Of a stretch of 64,000 nucleotides of DNA, positions 44,901-54,974 are shown in pieces (the first letter of the stretch is position 1; each line of letters begins with the position of its first letter). The translations under genes were made by a program, and so were the position numbers. Source of the stretch: Hordeum vulgare subsp. vulgare (taxonomy: Eukaryota; Streptophyta; Magnoliopsida; Poales; Poaceae); contig NC_058524.1 of NCBI RefSeq assembly GCF_904849725.1, positions 553,291,763 to 553,355,762 of the forward strand, read 5' to 3'. Under the pieces are notes generated by a model. It searched no databases. It saw nothing but the letters and a program-made list of their open reading frames with translations, and was not told the DNA's origin.

Positions 44901-45664
44901 TTCTTCTGTACTGGCTTTGGAGGTGGAGCTGAGGACTTTGGTGTAGATGCGATTGGTGCTGAGGGTTTTGGCGCTGATGGTTTTGGTGTTGACGGTTTTG
45001 GAACCGAGGGTTTTGGAGCTGAGGGTTTGGTGACAGAAGTCTGTGCAAACTTCTCTTGGGGTTTTGAAGCTTTTGGCTTTGTTGGCACAGACTTTGGTTG
45101 AGGAATCTCGGAGCCTGAGGTTTCTGCTGCTGAGGAATGAGCAGCACCGGAGGCAGCAGCTGAGGATTCATGAAATTTCTTCACTGCTATTTCTGCTTGC
45201 TTCTTGAGCTTGGCCAGATGCCTTTCTTTTTCATCTCGGTAGTCATCAAGTGTCATAAGACTTGAGGGATGAGCTACTTGATGATCCTCAAGTGGGGCCC
45301 TTCTGCCAGGGGGCTTCAAAGCGAATTTCTTCGCATATTTTGGAGTCACAAACCTGTACTCCTTCCACTCCTTTGCCCATCTGCGTTCAATTTTCTGCAG
45401 CCTAATCTTTCTTTTAGGCATAGTCTCAGGTTCATCATCAGGCGTGCAATAGTCCAGCTATATGTCATCAGGAATATCAACAACTGTGTTCTGCTCCAGT
45501 TTCTTTCCTCCCTTCTGTTTCCTTTCTTCCTCCATTTTCTTCAGACGAGGAACTTTCTGAGGATTTTGAACTCTTGAGGATTCTGATGAGCCTTGAAGAG
45601 TTTCTTCCAGAAACGCTGCAAATGAGTTAATGTGATGAGAACCGAGAGATTCATCAGCTGACAT
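41976..45664 (-). pseudogene. 3' extra ORF of element G (about 1200 residues), one stop and one frameshift
   Basis: Starts MSADESLGSHH at 45664. A TAG near 45457 (one change from CAG) and a one-base shift near 44300 in a G-run are the only breaks; otherwise the frame runs to 41976. The N-terminal half is lysine/alanine-rich with KPSAPKPSVPKPS repeats; the middle is acidic (EE, DE, QPE-rich); the last third is a globular domain with FPKF-like KRPKFQKENFFEERMYF, SELILQFYSTLHISG and APWIMRFLRTRTGINFH. This globular part looks like the ORF-1-type domain of Athila elements. It may be env-like only by position. It ends in a basic tail (PRKKTTPKKRQG) that could act in nuclear import. Confidence 0.8.
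44935..45032 (-). repeat. 15-base tandem repeat coding for KPSAP units
   Basis: Five to six units of about GGTTTTGGCGCTGAT (plus strand) follow each other, coding for PKPSA/PKPSV/PKPST on the minus strand. It is a low-complexity linker in the 3' ORF of element G. Confidence 0.75.
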
Positions 45665-45672
45665 GTGTGTAC

Positions 45673-46009
45673 CTGTGAACAGAATATAGTTGCGAGGAAT
45701 TTGGAGAGGTCATATGCATTCTCAGATTTGAAGAAAATGGAAAAGTTTGACAGTTTGAGGAATATAATCAGTGGTTGAGGAATTTGCTTAAGCATTCTGT
45801 TCTTGGGTTCCAGAGTTGTACAGATCCGAAAATTCGCACAATTGAGGAATCTCGTGAAAATCTTAGATGCTTAGCTAGTTCATCAATGATTGTGGTGATG
45901 GATAGTGTTTGAGGAATCATGTGCGCATCGTATCTTGAGGAAAAACAGATTTCACATGTGAGAGGTAAAATTTCAGATCTAATCTGTTGTAAAAATGGGA
46001 TATAATTAC
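45673..46009 (-). other. Predicted intron in the 5' leader of the 3' ORF of element G
   Basis: On the minus strand a donor (CCAGG then GTAATT at 46009) and an acceptor (ATATTCTGTTCACAG ending at 45673) frame 337 bases of AT-rich sequence. The ATG of the 3' ORF follows 8 bases after the acceptor. Splicing is inferred. Confidence 0.5.
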
Positions 46010-46280
46010 CCTGGAAGGTGCGAACGAAGAACACAAAAAGGTGGTGTTGGAGAGGTTCTTCGGTCAAGTGTCCAATGCACCCTAACTTGGCAGCAGAGGA
46101 CGTCTACGGCGGCGGCGGACGTAGATGTTCCGACTCCGGCGTGATCCTGGCGGCGAGAAGGTTGAGGCAGTGAAGCTCTTCCTTGCCGGCGACAAGACTA
46201 CCAGCGGTGGCGCTAGGGTTCGGTGTGCTGTGGCAAGAGAGCGATGAGGCGAAGAAGATGATACCGAGGGGGATAAGGAC

Positions 46281-46363
46281 ATATTTATAGCCCGAAAGTT
46301 ACTATTTGGCGCTAAAGTTTCGGACCGAATAGCCCTTGCCTCTATGTCTCCGCGGGACACGTG
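46281..46363 (-). promoter_or_regulatory. Promoter-like region before the 3' ORF of element G: G-box and TATA box
   Basis: On the minus strand a G-box core CACGTG (46363-46358, within ACACGTGT) is followed 68 bases later by CTATAAATAT (46290-46281). A C/T-rich, GC-rich leader with an ACCCTAGCGCC phrase follows. The layout looks like an ordinary plant promoter and its base composition differs from the AT-rich retrotransposon sequence around it, suggesting capture from a host gene. It lies between RNase H and the 3' ORF. Function is inferred. Confidence 0.55.
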
Positions 46364-46410
46364 TAGCTCCCGTACGATGCGGTGGAGATAGTGGAGATCG
46401 TGGCTATCCA

Positions 46411-47018
46411 ATCGTGGGAAGTGGGGGTTCAGTTACTGTTCCTTTGAAGAAAACAATTTTTCGAAGATTTGAGGGTTTTCGTTACAAAATCATCAGCTGA
46501 CAAGGATGCAGTGAGGATTTTGAACAAAGTTTTCAAGTAGAACGCAAATGAAGAATTGAATAGACTGGATAAGTATAGCATAGAGGGAAAATAGGGTCCG
46601 ATCACATTCACTTAGCAGAAACATCAACTTGAAGAATTAGCAATAAGTGAATGCTGTTGAGGACTAGAAATCACAGTCTACCTAGGCAAATGAAAGTCAT
46701 CAAGTGTTTTTGAAGATTTTGCAATAGATCATCACAATGAAGAACAACTGTTTTGAAGAAAAATGCATTGTGAGGAATTTGATCATTTGAAGAAAATCAA
46801 CTTGAGGAATTTCACATTGGGCGGTGGCGTTGCCCACCATATTAGAATGTTGATTACAGACGCCGCGTACAATTGTCGTAGGGCCCTGAGAATCAATTTC
46901 TTCGTTAATTTCTTCACATTCAGAGTGACTTTCTTCATTGGTTGAAGAAAATCGTTTCATCATGTGTTGCACATCTAAGTCAACAACTTTGCATAAGTGT
47001 TAGGATGTGTGCATGTTT
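46411..47018. other. Spacer between RNase H and the promoter-like region of element G
   Basis: About 600 bases, AT-rich, with many GAAGA and GAGGAAT phrases on the plus strand. No gene or repeat of note is seen. Confidence 0.6.
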
Positions 47019-47633
47019 TTACAAAACATTTGAAGACTCTAAGATATTTAGCTCACACCGCAACTTGCAAAACCTTTTCTCATCCAAGGGCTTAGTGAAG
47101 ATATCAGCCAGTTGATCATCAATCTTCACATGGTCGATGAGGATATTGCCCTTGAGGACATGATCCCGAAGAAAATGATGACGAATCTGGATGTGCTTGG
47201 TCTTCGAGCGCTGTACTGGGTTGTAGGCAATCTTGATAGCACTCTCATTGTCACAGTAGAGAGGCACATTCTTCATGTTGATGTCGTAGTACTTGAGGGT
47301 TTGCTTCATCCATAGTAATTGAGCATAGCAAGAACCAGCTGCAATGTACTCAGCTTCGGCAGTGGAGAGTGATACGCAGTTCTGCTTCTTTGAGGACCAG
47401 CAAACCAGTGATCTTCCGAGGAAATGGCATGTGCCAGAAGTTGACTTGCGATCCACACGGTCACCAGCATAGTCTGAATCAGAATACCCTACCAGATGAA
47501 GATTGGAGCCCTTGGGATACCATAATCCTAGTGTTGGTGTGTGAGCTAGGTATCGAAGAATATGTTTCACAGCCTTATGGTGTGATTCCTTCGGTTTTGC
47601 TTGAAAACATGCACACATGCAAACGCTAAGCAT
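47019..47633 (-). pseudogene. RNase H end of pol of element G
   Basis: Continues pol after a one-base deletion near 47635. It shows HHKAVKHILRYL, LVGYSDSDYAGDRVDRKSTS, CWSSKKQNCVSLSTAEAEYI, LYCDNESAIKIAYNPVQ and the terminal DQLADIFTKPLDEKRF, all normal for copia RNase H. The expected acidic residues are present. Confidence 0.92.
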
Positions 47634-50176
47634 TATGCTGGCCTAGATGCACATAGATACAATAAAGAGCCAATCATAGAATGGTATACCTGCTGATCGA
47701 AATCTTTACCATTTTCATCAGTGCCGAGGTGACCGTTGGTAGGCATTGGAGTCTTGGCACCTTTGCATTCATGCATGTCGAATTTCCTCAGAACATCCTT
47801 GAGGTATTTCTCCTGTGATATGAAGATTTCATTGCTTTGTTGACGAATTTGAAGACCTAAGAAGAATTTCAGCTCCCCCATCATAGACATCTGATATTCT
47901 TCACTCATCATATAGGCAAATTCATCACTGTATCTTTTGTCAGTACAGCCAAATATGATATCATCAACATATATTTGACATACAAACAGTTCATTATCAT
48001 AAGATTTTGTGAAAAGAGTTGGATCGAGTGAACCAGGTTTGAAGCCTTTCTTCATGAGGAATTCCTTCAATGTATCATACCATGCCCGAGGGGCTTGCTT
48101 GAGGCCATACAGAGCCTTTTTGAGTCTGAAGACTTTGTCTGGATTCTTTGGATCCTCAAAACCTGGGGGCTGAGCAACATATACTTGTTCCTCAAGCTTA
48201 CCATTGAGGAATGCACTTTTCGCATCCATTTGATATAAGATGATGTTATGATGATTAGCATAAGCAAGTAGGATTCGAATAGCTTCAAGTCTAGAAAAAG
48301 GTGCAAAAGTTTCATCGAAATCTATTCCTTCAACCTGGGTGTAGCCTTGGGCTACAAGTCGTGCCTTGTTCCTCACCACTTGACCATCCTCATCTTGCTT
48401 GTTTCGGAAAATCCACTTGGTGCCAATTATGTTATGCTTGCGAGGATCTGGTCGTTTGACGAGCTCCCATACGTCATTCAGCTTTAATTGAAGAAGTTCG
48501 TCTTGCATGGCTTGGATCCACTCCGGTTCCAGAAAAGGCTCAGCTACTTTTGAGGGTTCTGTGATAGATACAAAAGAAAAATGCTCACAAAAGTTAACTA
48601 AGTGTGAAGCTTTTGAGCGAGTGAGAGGACCTGGCGTGTTGATGTCATTGAGGATTTTGTCAAGTTCTACTTCATTTGCAATCCTTGGATGAGCTGGTTG
48701 AGGATTTTGTCTGGGCTGAGGAAGTGGTGCTGTTGCAATTTCCTCAGGAGCATCTTCTTGACTTTCATCAGCGATAGGGATTGTTTCTTCACCAATTTCC
48801 TCAGTGGGAACAATGTCTTCAGTAGGCTTAAGCTTTATTGCTTCCTCAGGAGACAGCTTATCTGGATCAGAAGGCAATTGCTCTCTTTGCGAGCCATTAG
48901 TTTCATCGAACCGCACATCTACAGTCTCAACAACTTTGTTGTGATAGTTGTTGAAGACTCTGTAGGTCTGCGAGTCCTTTCCATAACCGAGCATAAAACC
49001 TTCATGTGCCTTAGGTGCAAATTTCGAGCTATGATGAGGATCTTTAATCCAGCATTTTGCACCGAAGACTTTGAAATAACTTACATTGGGTTTCTTTTCA
49101 GTGAGGAGTTCATATGAGGTTTTATTGAGGAATTTGTGAAGATATACCCTGTTGATGATATGACATGCAGTGTTGATTGCTTCAGGCCAGAAGCGACGAG
49201 GAGTCTAATATTCTTCAAGCATAGTTCTTGCCATTTCAACCAGAGTCCTGTTCTTTCTTTCGACGACACCATTCTGCTGAGGAGTATAAGGAGCAGACAA
49301 TTCGTGAGTAATACCAAGTTCATCAAGACCAGTGTTTTTGAACTCGGTTCCATTATCACTCCTTATATGTTTGATCTTGATGCCAAAGTTCGTCGAGGCC
49401 CTTGAAGAAAATCGTTTGAAGATTTCCTGCACTTCAGTTTTATACACTATGATATGCACCCAAGTGTATCTGGAATAATCATCAACTATGACAAAGCCAT
49501 ATAGAGATGCTGCATTGGTTAGTGTTGCATAGTGTGTAGGTCCAAATAAATCCATATGAAGCAATTCAAATGGACGTGTAGTGGTCCTGATGGTTTTGGA
49601 GGGATGCTTGGATCTGGTCATTTTCCCAGATTCACAAGCACCGCAGAGATGATCCTTGAGGAATTTGACTGATTCGATGCCAATGACATGCTTCTTCTTT
49701 GCAAGTGTGTGCAAATTCCTCATGCCTGCATGACCTAGTCTTCTGTGCCACAGCCATCCTTCTGAGGTTTTTGCTAGTAAGCAAGTGGCTGGTTGAGGAC
49801 CTGTAGAGAAGTCAACAATGTACAAATCCCCTCTTCTTACACCTTCGAAGACTTTGGATCTGTCAGATTCCATGATGACTACACATCTATATCTACCAAA
49901 GATAACAATCATATCAAGATCACAAAGCATCGAGACTAACATCAGGTTAAAACCAAGGGATTCAACAAGCATCACTTTGTCCATATGCCTATCCTTGGAA
50001 ATAGCTACTTTGCCAAGTCCCAATACCTTGCTTTTACCTTTATCAGCATATGTGATTTGCTTCAGAGGTGATGGAGTTAGTGACATATTCATCAGTAGGC
50101 TTTTATCACCAGTCATGTGATGTGTGCAGCCACTATCGAGAACCCACTCAGTATTTTTGGGTTTGTCATCCTGCAC
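47633..50176 (-). pseudogene. Protease, integrase and reverse transcriptase of element G, one nonsense codon
   Basis: One frame runs from 50176 to 47633 apart from a single TAG at 49207-49205. The protease site is EWVLDSGCTHHMTG. Integrase shows WLWHRRLGHAGMRNL and CGACESGKM, then LLHMDLFGP, HIRSDNGTEF and QQNGVVERKNRT for the D-D-E. The stop lies within EEY-TPRRFW, one change from a lysine codon. Reverse transcriptase has [31 protein letters not shown] and the catalytic IYVDDIIFG intact. The frame ends at a one-base deletion where relatives go on with ASRPDIML. Confidence 0.92.
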
Positions 50177-50377
50177 ATGAATTAGTACAGCTTACCATCT
50201 CATATGCTTCAAATTTGAAGAATATGATACTAGTTTCATCATAACAGAAATGTAAGGACGTGTGAAATATTTCTATTTCATCAATCATTAGCTTGCGTCC
50301 TATCAAGCATTTCCTCAGGTCTCCAGCAAATTCTTCAGATGATGATATTCATCTGGAGACCTGACCTGCAGAAGTGA

Positions 50378-52924
50378 TTAGTTTGATTTCTTCACCACCC
50401 ACATCTGGAGGGGTGGCAAAGCGTTCATCATCCTGCGAGCACCATATGAGAAAGGTGGCATTGAAGCTAATGCACTTCTCTGAACAGTAGGGGGGTTAAA
50501 GTACTCATATGAGTATGCAGAGAACTGGTTTGAGGATTTATGAACATAATGACTTGAAGAATAGAGCTCATAATCATATTCCTTGTAGTTTCCCTGCATG
50601 TTAGACGCATAAGCACGGGTATGAGCATAGTTTTGACCAGTTGAGGATTTTGATCCTCTTGAAGACTTTGGTCCTCCTGAGGAATTTGATCTGGGGTTCA
50701 GATTCTTCAGAGGTGATGTCATGAGGACACTTACTTGAAGATTTTCAAGACAACTTTTGGGAACCCAGATTTTCCTCAGAGGAGGGCCGTTCCTGCAGTT
50801 AGTTCCAACATATCGAGCAAATACTTCACCAGATTGATCTTTGAACAGTTTATAGTTGGAATCAAATGACTCATCCGAGGAATAGGATAATTCACATGAG
50901 AAGCCAGTTAGATTAGATGGATCAAAAGGAGGCCCAGTAGCAGCAACCCATGAGGTTTTGGGATACTGCTCAGGTTTCCAATAAGATCCATCAGCATTCA
51001 ATTTCCTCTCAAAGGCAATTCCTTCTTTCCTCGGGTTCCTGTTCAAGATCTGCTTTTTGAGCACATCACAAAGGATTTGATGTCCTTTGAGGCTTTTGTA
51101 CATGCCTGTTACGTACAATTCCTTCAACCCTGCATTTTCATCAGTGACATTTGTGTTTTCCTCAAGTGAGGAAATAGACACAACAGGTGCAGTTGAAGTA
51201 TTTGTAGCAGTGGTAGCATTTGAAGATTCTGGTGAAGAATTAGCAGTTTCACGATCAATGCATTTAAGACATGGAGGAATAAATTCAACTTGACTAGCGC
51301 TGATCTGTTGAGCTAGTAATGAATCATTTTCCATACGAAGATCATCATAAGACATCCTCAGCTTCTCAAGATCAAGCTTCCTTTGAAGAAATTCGTAGGA
51401 AAGCTTCTCATGATCAGTGAGGAGTGTATCATAACGATCCTGAAGAATATCAAATCTAGACTGAAGATTTTTCATGTCATCAACGAGGATTTGATTAAGA
51501 TTCATTTCATCATTCAACAGACCATCACTTTTGTCTAGCAGTTTTTGAAGCTTTTCCACAGCAGTTTGTTGTTTAGTGGCAATGATGGCAAGTTTACTGT
51601 AACTGGGTTTTTTGTAATCATCATGTTCACAGTCACTTGAATCAGATGAGGAGGCATTATGTGATACCTTTGAACCTTTTGCCATGAAGCAATAGGTTGG
51701 AGCGAAGTCATCAGCATAGTCATCAGTATGAATGGTGCACTCATTTTCTTCAAGATTGAATATTGACTTGCTCACGAAATTGGTTGCTAGTGCAAGACTA
51801 GCCTGTCCGGATTCTGAATCTTCTCCAGAGCCTTCTTCATCATCACATTCTTCTGATTCTGCCTCGGAATCCTTTTCCTTGCCAATAAGTGCCCGAGACT
51901 TCCTGAAGCTAGTCTTCTTGTGTGAGGAGGACTTTGAAGATGAGGATTTTGAAGATTTCTTCTTCTTCTTTGAGTCATCAGAACTGTCATCCTTGTATTT
52001 CTTCTTCTTTGATTCCTTTCCCCAGCGAGGACAATCAGCAATGTAATGACCTGATTTCTTGCACTTGTGACAGGTCCGTTTCTTGTAGTCCTCAGATGCA
52101 GATTCTGATTTCCTCATGTCTCTTCTTGATGATTTACCAAACTGGCCTCGTCGTGTAAATCTCTGGAATTTCCTCACAAGCATTGCAAGTTCCTGACCAA
52201 ATTCTTCAGGGTCACAACTGCTGTCATCTGTGTCTTCTTCTTCAGATGAGGAAATTGTTCTTGCCTTCAGTGCACGTGGTCTGGAATAGCTTTGTCCATA
52301 TAGATCTCTCTTTTCTTCTAGCTGGAATTCATGAGTATTTAGCCTTTCAAGGATATCAGCAGGATCTAGCATCTTGTAGTCTGGTCTTTCTTGGATCATC
52401 AGAACTAAAGTGTCAAATGAAGAATCCAAAGATCTCATCAGTTTCTTCACAACTTCGTGATCAGTGATGTCTCGAGCTCCCAGTGCTTGCAGTTCATTTG
52501 ATATGTCAGTGAGGCGATCAAAGGTGTCTTGGCAGCTTTCATTGTCATGTCTCTTGAAGCGATTGAAGAGATTGCGAAGAATATCAACACGAGAGTCGCG
52601 TTGGGTTGATACTCCTTCATTTACCTTGCACAGTCTCTCCCAGATCAGTGTTGCAGAGCCTAAAGCACTTACTCTTCCAAACTGGCCAGGGCTCAGATGA
52701 CCACAGATGATGTTCTTCGCTTGAGAATCGAGTTGCTTGAATTTCTTCACATCAGCTGCAGTGACACTAGCAGAAATGATGGGGACACCATTTTCCACAA
52801 TATACCAGAGATCATTGTCTATAGCTTGTAGATGCATTTGCATTTTGTTCTTCCAGAAGGGAAAATTCTTTCCCTCGTAGGTAGGACATGCTGCAGTCAC
52901 CTTAAACATGCCTGCAGTCGACAT
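50378..52924 (-). CDS. gag of element G (848 residues), open
   Basis: Starts MSTAGMFKVTAACPTYEGK. The capsid region has FPFWKNKMQMHLQAIDNDLW and the UBN2-like part with LIWERLCKVNEG, QDTFDRLTDISNELQALG and ERPDYKM. A zinc knuckle CHKCKKSGHYIADC is intact near residue 286, followed by a lysine/serine-rich run, a coiled-coil-like stretch around residues 465-570 and a C-terminal serine/tyrosine-rich region. At 848 residues it is long for a copia gag, as in SIRE-lineage elements. It ends in the same frame as pol but about 200 bases with several stops lie between. This is the only uninterrupted large protein gene in the window. Confidence 0.9.
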   Translation of the reverse strand: MSTAGMFKVTAACPTYEGKNFPFWKNKMQMHLQAIDNDLWYIVENGVPIISASVTAADVKKFKQLDSQAKNIICGHLSPGQFGRVSALGSATLIWERLCKVNEGVSTQRDSRVDILRNLFNRFKRHDNESCQDTFDRLTDISNELQALGARDITDHEVVKKLMRSLDSSFDTLVLMIQERPDYKMLDPADILERLNTHEFQLEEKRDLYGQSYSRPRALKARTISSSEEEDTDDSSCDPEEFGQELAMLVRKFQRFTRRGQFGKSSRRDMRKSESASEDYKKRTCHKCKKSGHYIADCPRWGKESKKKKYKDDSSDDSKKKKKSSKSSSSKSSSHKKTSFRKSRALIGKEKDSEAESEECDDEEGSGEDSESGQASLALATNFVSKSIFNLEENECTIHTDDYADDFAPTYCFMAKGSKVSHNASSSDSSDCEHDDYKKPSYSKLAIIATKQQTAVEKLQKLLDKSDGLLNDEMNLNQILVDDMKNLQSRFDILQDRYDTLLTDHEKLSYEFLQRKLDLEKLRMSYDDLRMENDSLLAQQISASQVEFIPPCLKCIDRETANSSPESSNATTATNTSTAPVVSISSLEENTNVTDENAGLKELYVTGMYKSLKGHQILCDVLKKQILNRNPRKEGIAFERKLNADGSYWKPEQYPKTSWVAATGPPFDPSNLTGFSCELSYSSDESFDSNYKLFKDQSGEVFARYVGTNCRNGPPLRKIWVPKSCLENLQVSVLMTSPLKNLNPRSNSSGGPKSSRGSKSSTGQNYAHTRAYASNMQGNYKEYDYELYSSSHYVHKSSNQFSAYSYEYFNPPTVQRSALASMPPFSYGARRMMNALPPLQMWVVKKSN

Positions 52925-52977
52925 AACTAAAACTCCAGGTGGTTAAACCAAAATCACACAGAACAAGGGAGTACCTT

Positions 52978-52989
52978 GCTCTGATACCA
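52978..52989 (-). other. Primer binding site of element G (initiator tRNA-Met type)
   Basis: The minus strand reads TGGTATCAGAGC, the usual complement of the initiator tRNA-Met 3' end in copia elements, two bases inside the LTR edge. Confidence 0.9.
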
Positions 52990-52991
52990 AT

Positions 52992-54390
52992 TGAAAGTGC
53001 GTTATATCGACTAGAGGGGGGTGAATAGGAGATTTTTAGAATTTCATCACTGAGGAAATTCCTCACTGATGACTAACTTACAGCGGAAACAGTTAAGGAT
53101 CAGTCGTGCAATCGTTCACGACAGCAGTATTGCAGAGTGAAGATTATGAAAACAGATTGCACGGTAAGCAGGCACGCAGAATACAGATGATGTTTAACTC
53201 AAGTGAAGAATTTGGGGTTGAGGAAATTCAGAGAAAGTCTTCAGCAAATTCTTCAAACAGTCACAGTGAATGTCATCAACACATAATACAGAGAATGTAA
53301 AGAGTTGAGGAATTAGAACCCGATTCTTGGTGAAGACTGTTGTTGATGACCCAGTTCCAACTGCTGTGACAGTTGTACATCTGGTTTGGAGCGGCTTGGT
53401 ATTGAAACCAAAGGACACCAGTCCCGGGACACACAGTCCCTACCGTACTCTCCTTGAGCTAAGGACACACAGTCCTCGCCCAACACTCGTGGTAAGTCTT
53501 CAGGGCAGACTTCCAAACCCTCACAAACTCGGTCACCCGGCGATCCACAATTGACTGCTGGATTGCTCTAGACCATGACGCCTAACCGTCTGGAGGATGC
53601 ACAGTCCTCAAAGGTAAAAGGCTTCAGTCCCACACAGGAACAACTTCTTCAGTGATGCTCAATCACTAGGTTTGGTTTGTGGTTTCGGTGGGTGGTGTAT
53701 TTCCTCACTGATGATTTACTCTCGAAAGCTCTGAGGAATTTGGGTTGCTCTTATGACAAGTGTCAGTTTCTAACGGAGCAGCCAACCAGCTAGTGGTTGT
53801 GGGGGTGGATATTTATAGCCTGGGAGCATCCCGACATGATTTGACATTAATGCCCTTAAACAATATGACCGTTGGAGTGGATAAGATCAGTGACTTGGCG
53901 TGGCTTATCGAAACGGTCGGGACCCTCAACTGTGAGAGTCCTCATGTCACTCATATTCCTCACTTGAGGCTTTTGGTAGGTTTTGGCTTGGGTTGAGCAT
54001 CATGAGGAAATTCATTCCATAGCGTTACTTTGACCCCCTTTAACAGTACGGTGTTCCTATTCATCAAATGCGAAGAAAGTAAAACAGAAAACGTAAATCT
54101 TCATGCTTCAATTTCTTCAGAACGATTTTCTTCAGGAACCACCGATCTTCTCAATATCAATATCTTCATGAGGAATATCAATTTCATCGCAAATTCTTCA
54201 CGATTCATTTCTTCAGCTTCAGACCAATTTCTTCAACTGAAGACATATATTTTTAGGGGTCGATATTCTTCAAATATCTCAAACTCCTCAATGACTTATA
54301 GATCCTGTGTACACTTATAAACACATTAGATACTTAACCTATAAGTCTTCAAACCAACAAAATCACTAAGGGGCACTAGATGCACTTACA
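52992..54390 (-). repeat. 5' LTR of element G (1399 bp)
   Basis: Nearly identical to 40035-41449. It lacks the 15-base extra copy and one G. The outer end is GGGCACTAGATGCACTTACA, followed by the target duplication CTATG. Confidence 0.95.
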
Positions 54391-54395
54391 CTATG

Positions 54396-54974
54396 TCCTA
54401 GCAATATAGTAAACGCATCTGCAAGCACAAACGTTAGTTTAAAGACAACCCTATGGCTCCTGCTGGTTGCCGTACCATCGACGTGCAAGTCGATATTAAC
54501 TATTACAACATGATCATCTCATACATCCAATATATCACATCACATCGTTGGCCATATAACATCACAAGCATGCCCTGCAAAAACAAGTTAGACGTCCTCT
54601 AATTTTTGTTGCATGTTTTACGTGGTGACCATGGGTATCTAGTAGGATCGCATCTTACTTACGTAAACACCACAACGGAGATATATGAATTGCTATTTAA
54701 CCTCATCCAAGGACCTCCTCGGTCAAATCCGATTCAACTAAAGTTGGAGAAACCGACACTCGCCGGTCATCTTTGAGCAACGGAGTTACTCGTAGCGATG
54801 AAACCAGTCTCTCGTAAGCGTACGAGTAATGTCGGTCTGAGCCGCTTCGATCCAACAATACCGCAGAATAAAGAAAAGACTAAGGAGGGCAGCAAAACAC
54901 ACATCACCGCCCACAAAAACTTTTGTGTTCTACTCGAGATTACATCTACGCATGAACCTAGCTCATGATGCCAC
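54396..54974 (-). other. Leader and primer site region of BARE-B
   Basis: About 580 bases between element G and the 5' LTR of BARE-B, without a gene. Next to the LTR the minus strand reads CAGTGGCATCATGAGC, a changed form of the usual TGGTATCAGAGC primer site, so priming was probably impaired in this copy or the site has decayed. Confidence 0.65.

Larger units (their letters stand above)
40035..54390 (-). mobile_element. SIRE/Maximus-type copia retrotransposon G, young
   Basis: A 14.36 kb element with LTRs 40035-41449 and 52992-54390 and a perfect target duplication CTATG (40030-40034 and 54391-54395). On the minus strand: LTR, primer site, long gag, protease, integrase, reverse transcriptase, RNase H, a promoter-like region, a long 3' ORF, polypurine tract and LTR. 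An extra ORF after pol and the large size mark the SIRE/Maximus lineage. The LTRs differ by 8 substitutions and 2 indels by eye. Confidence 0.95.

Noticed and set aside
50177..50377. An intron joining gag and pol of element G
   Set aside because: A good acceptor with TACTAAT branch-like phrase exists near 50178 and a weak GTCAGG donor near 50362, but the gag stop codon lies before the donor, so splicing would not fuse the frames.
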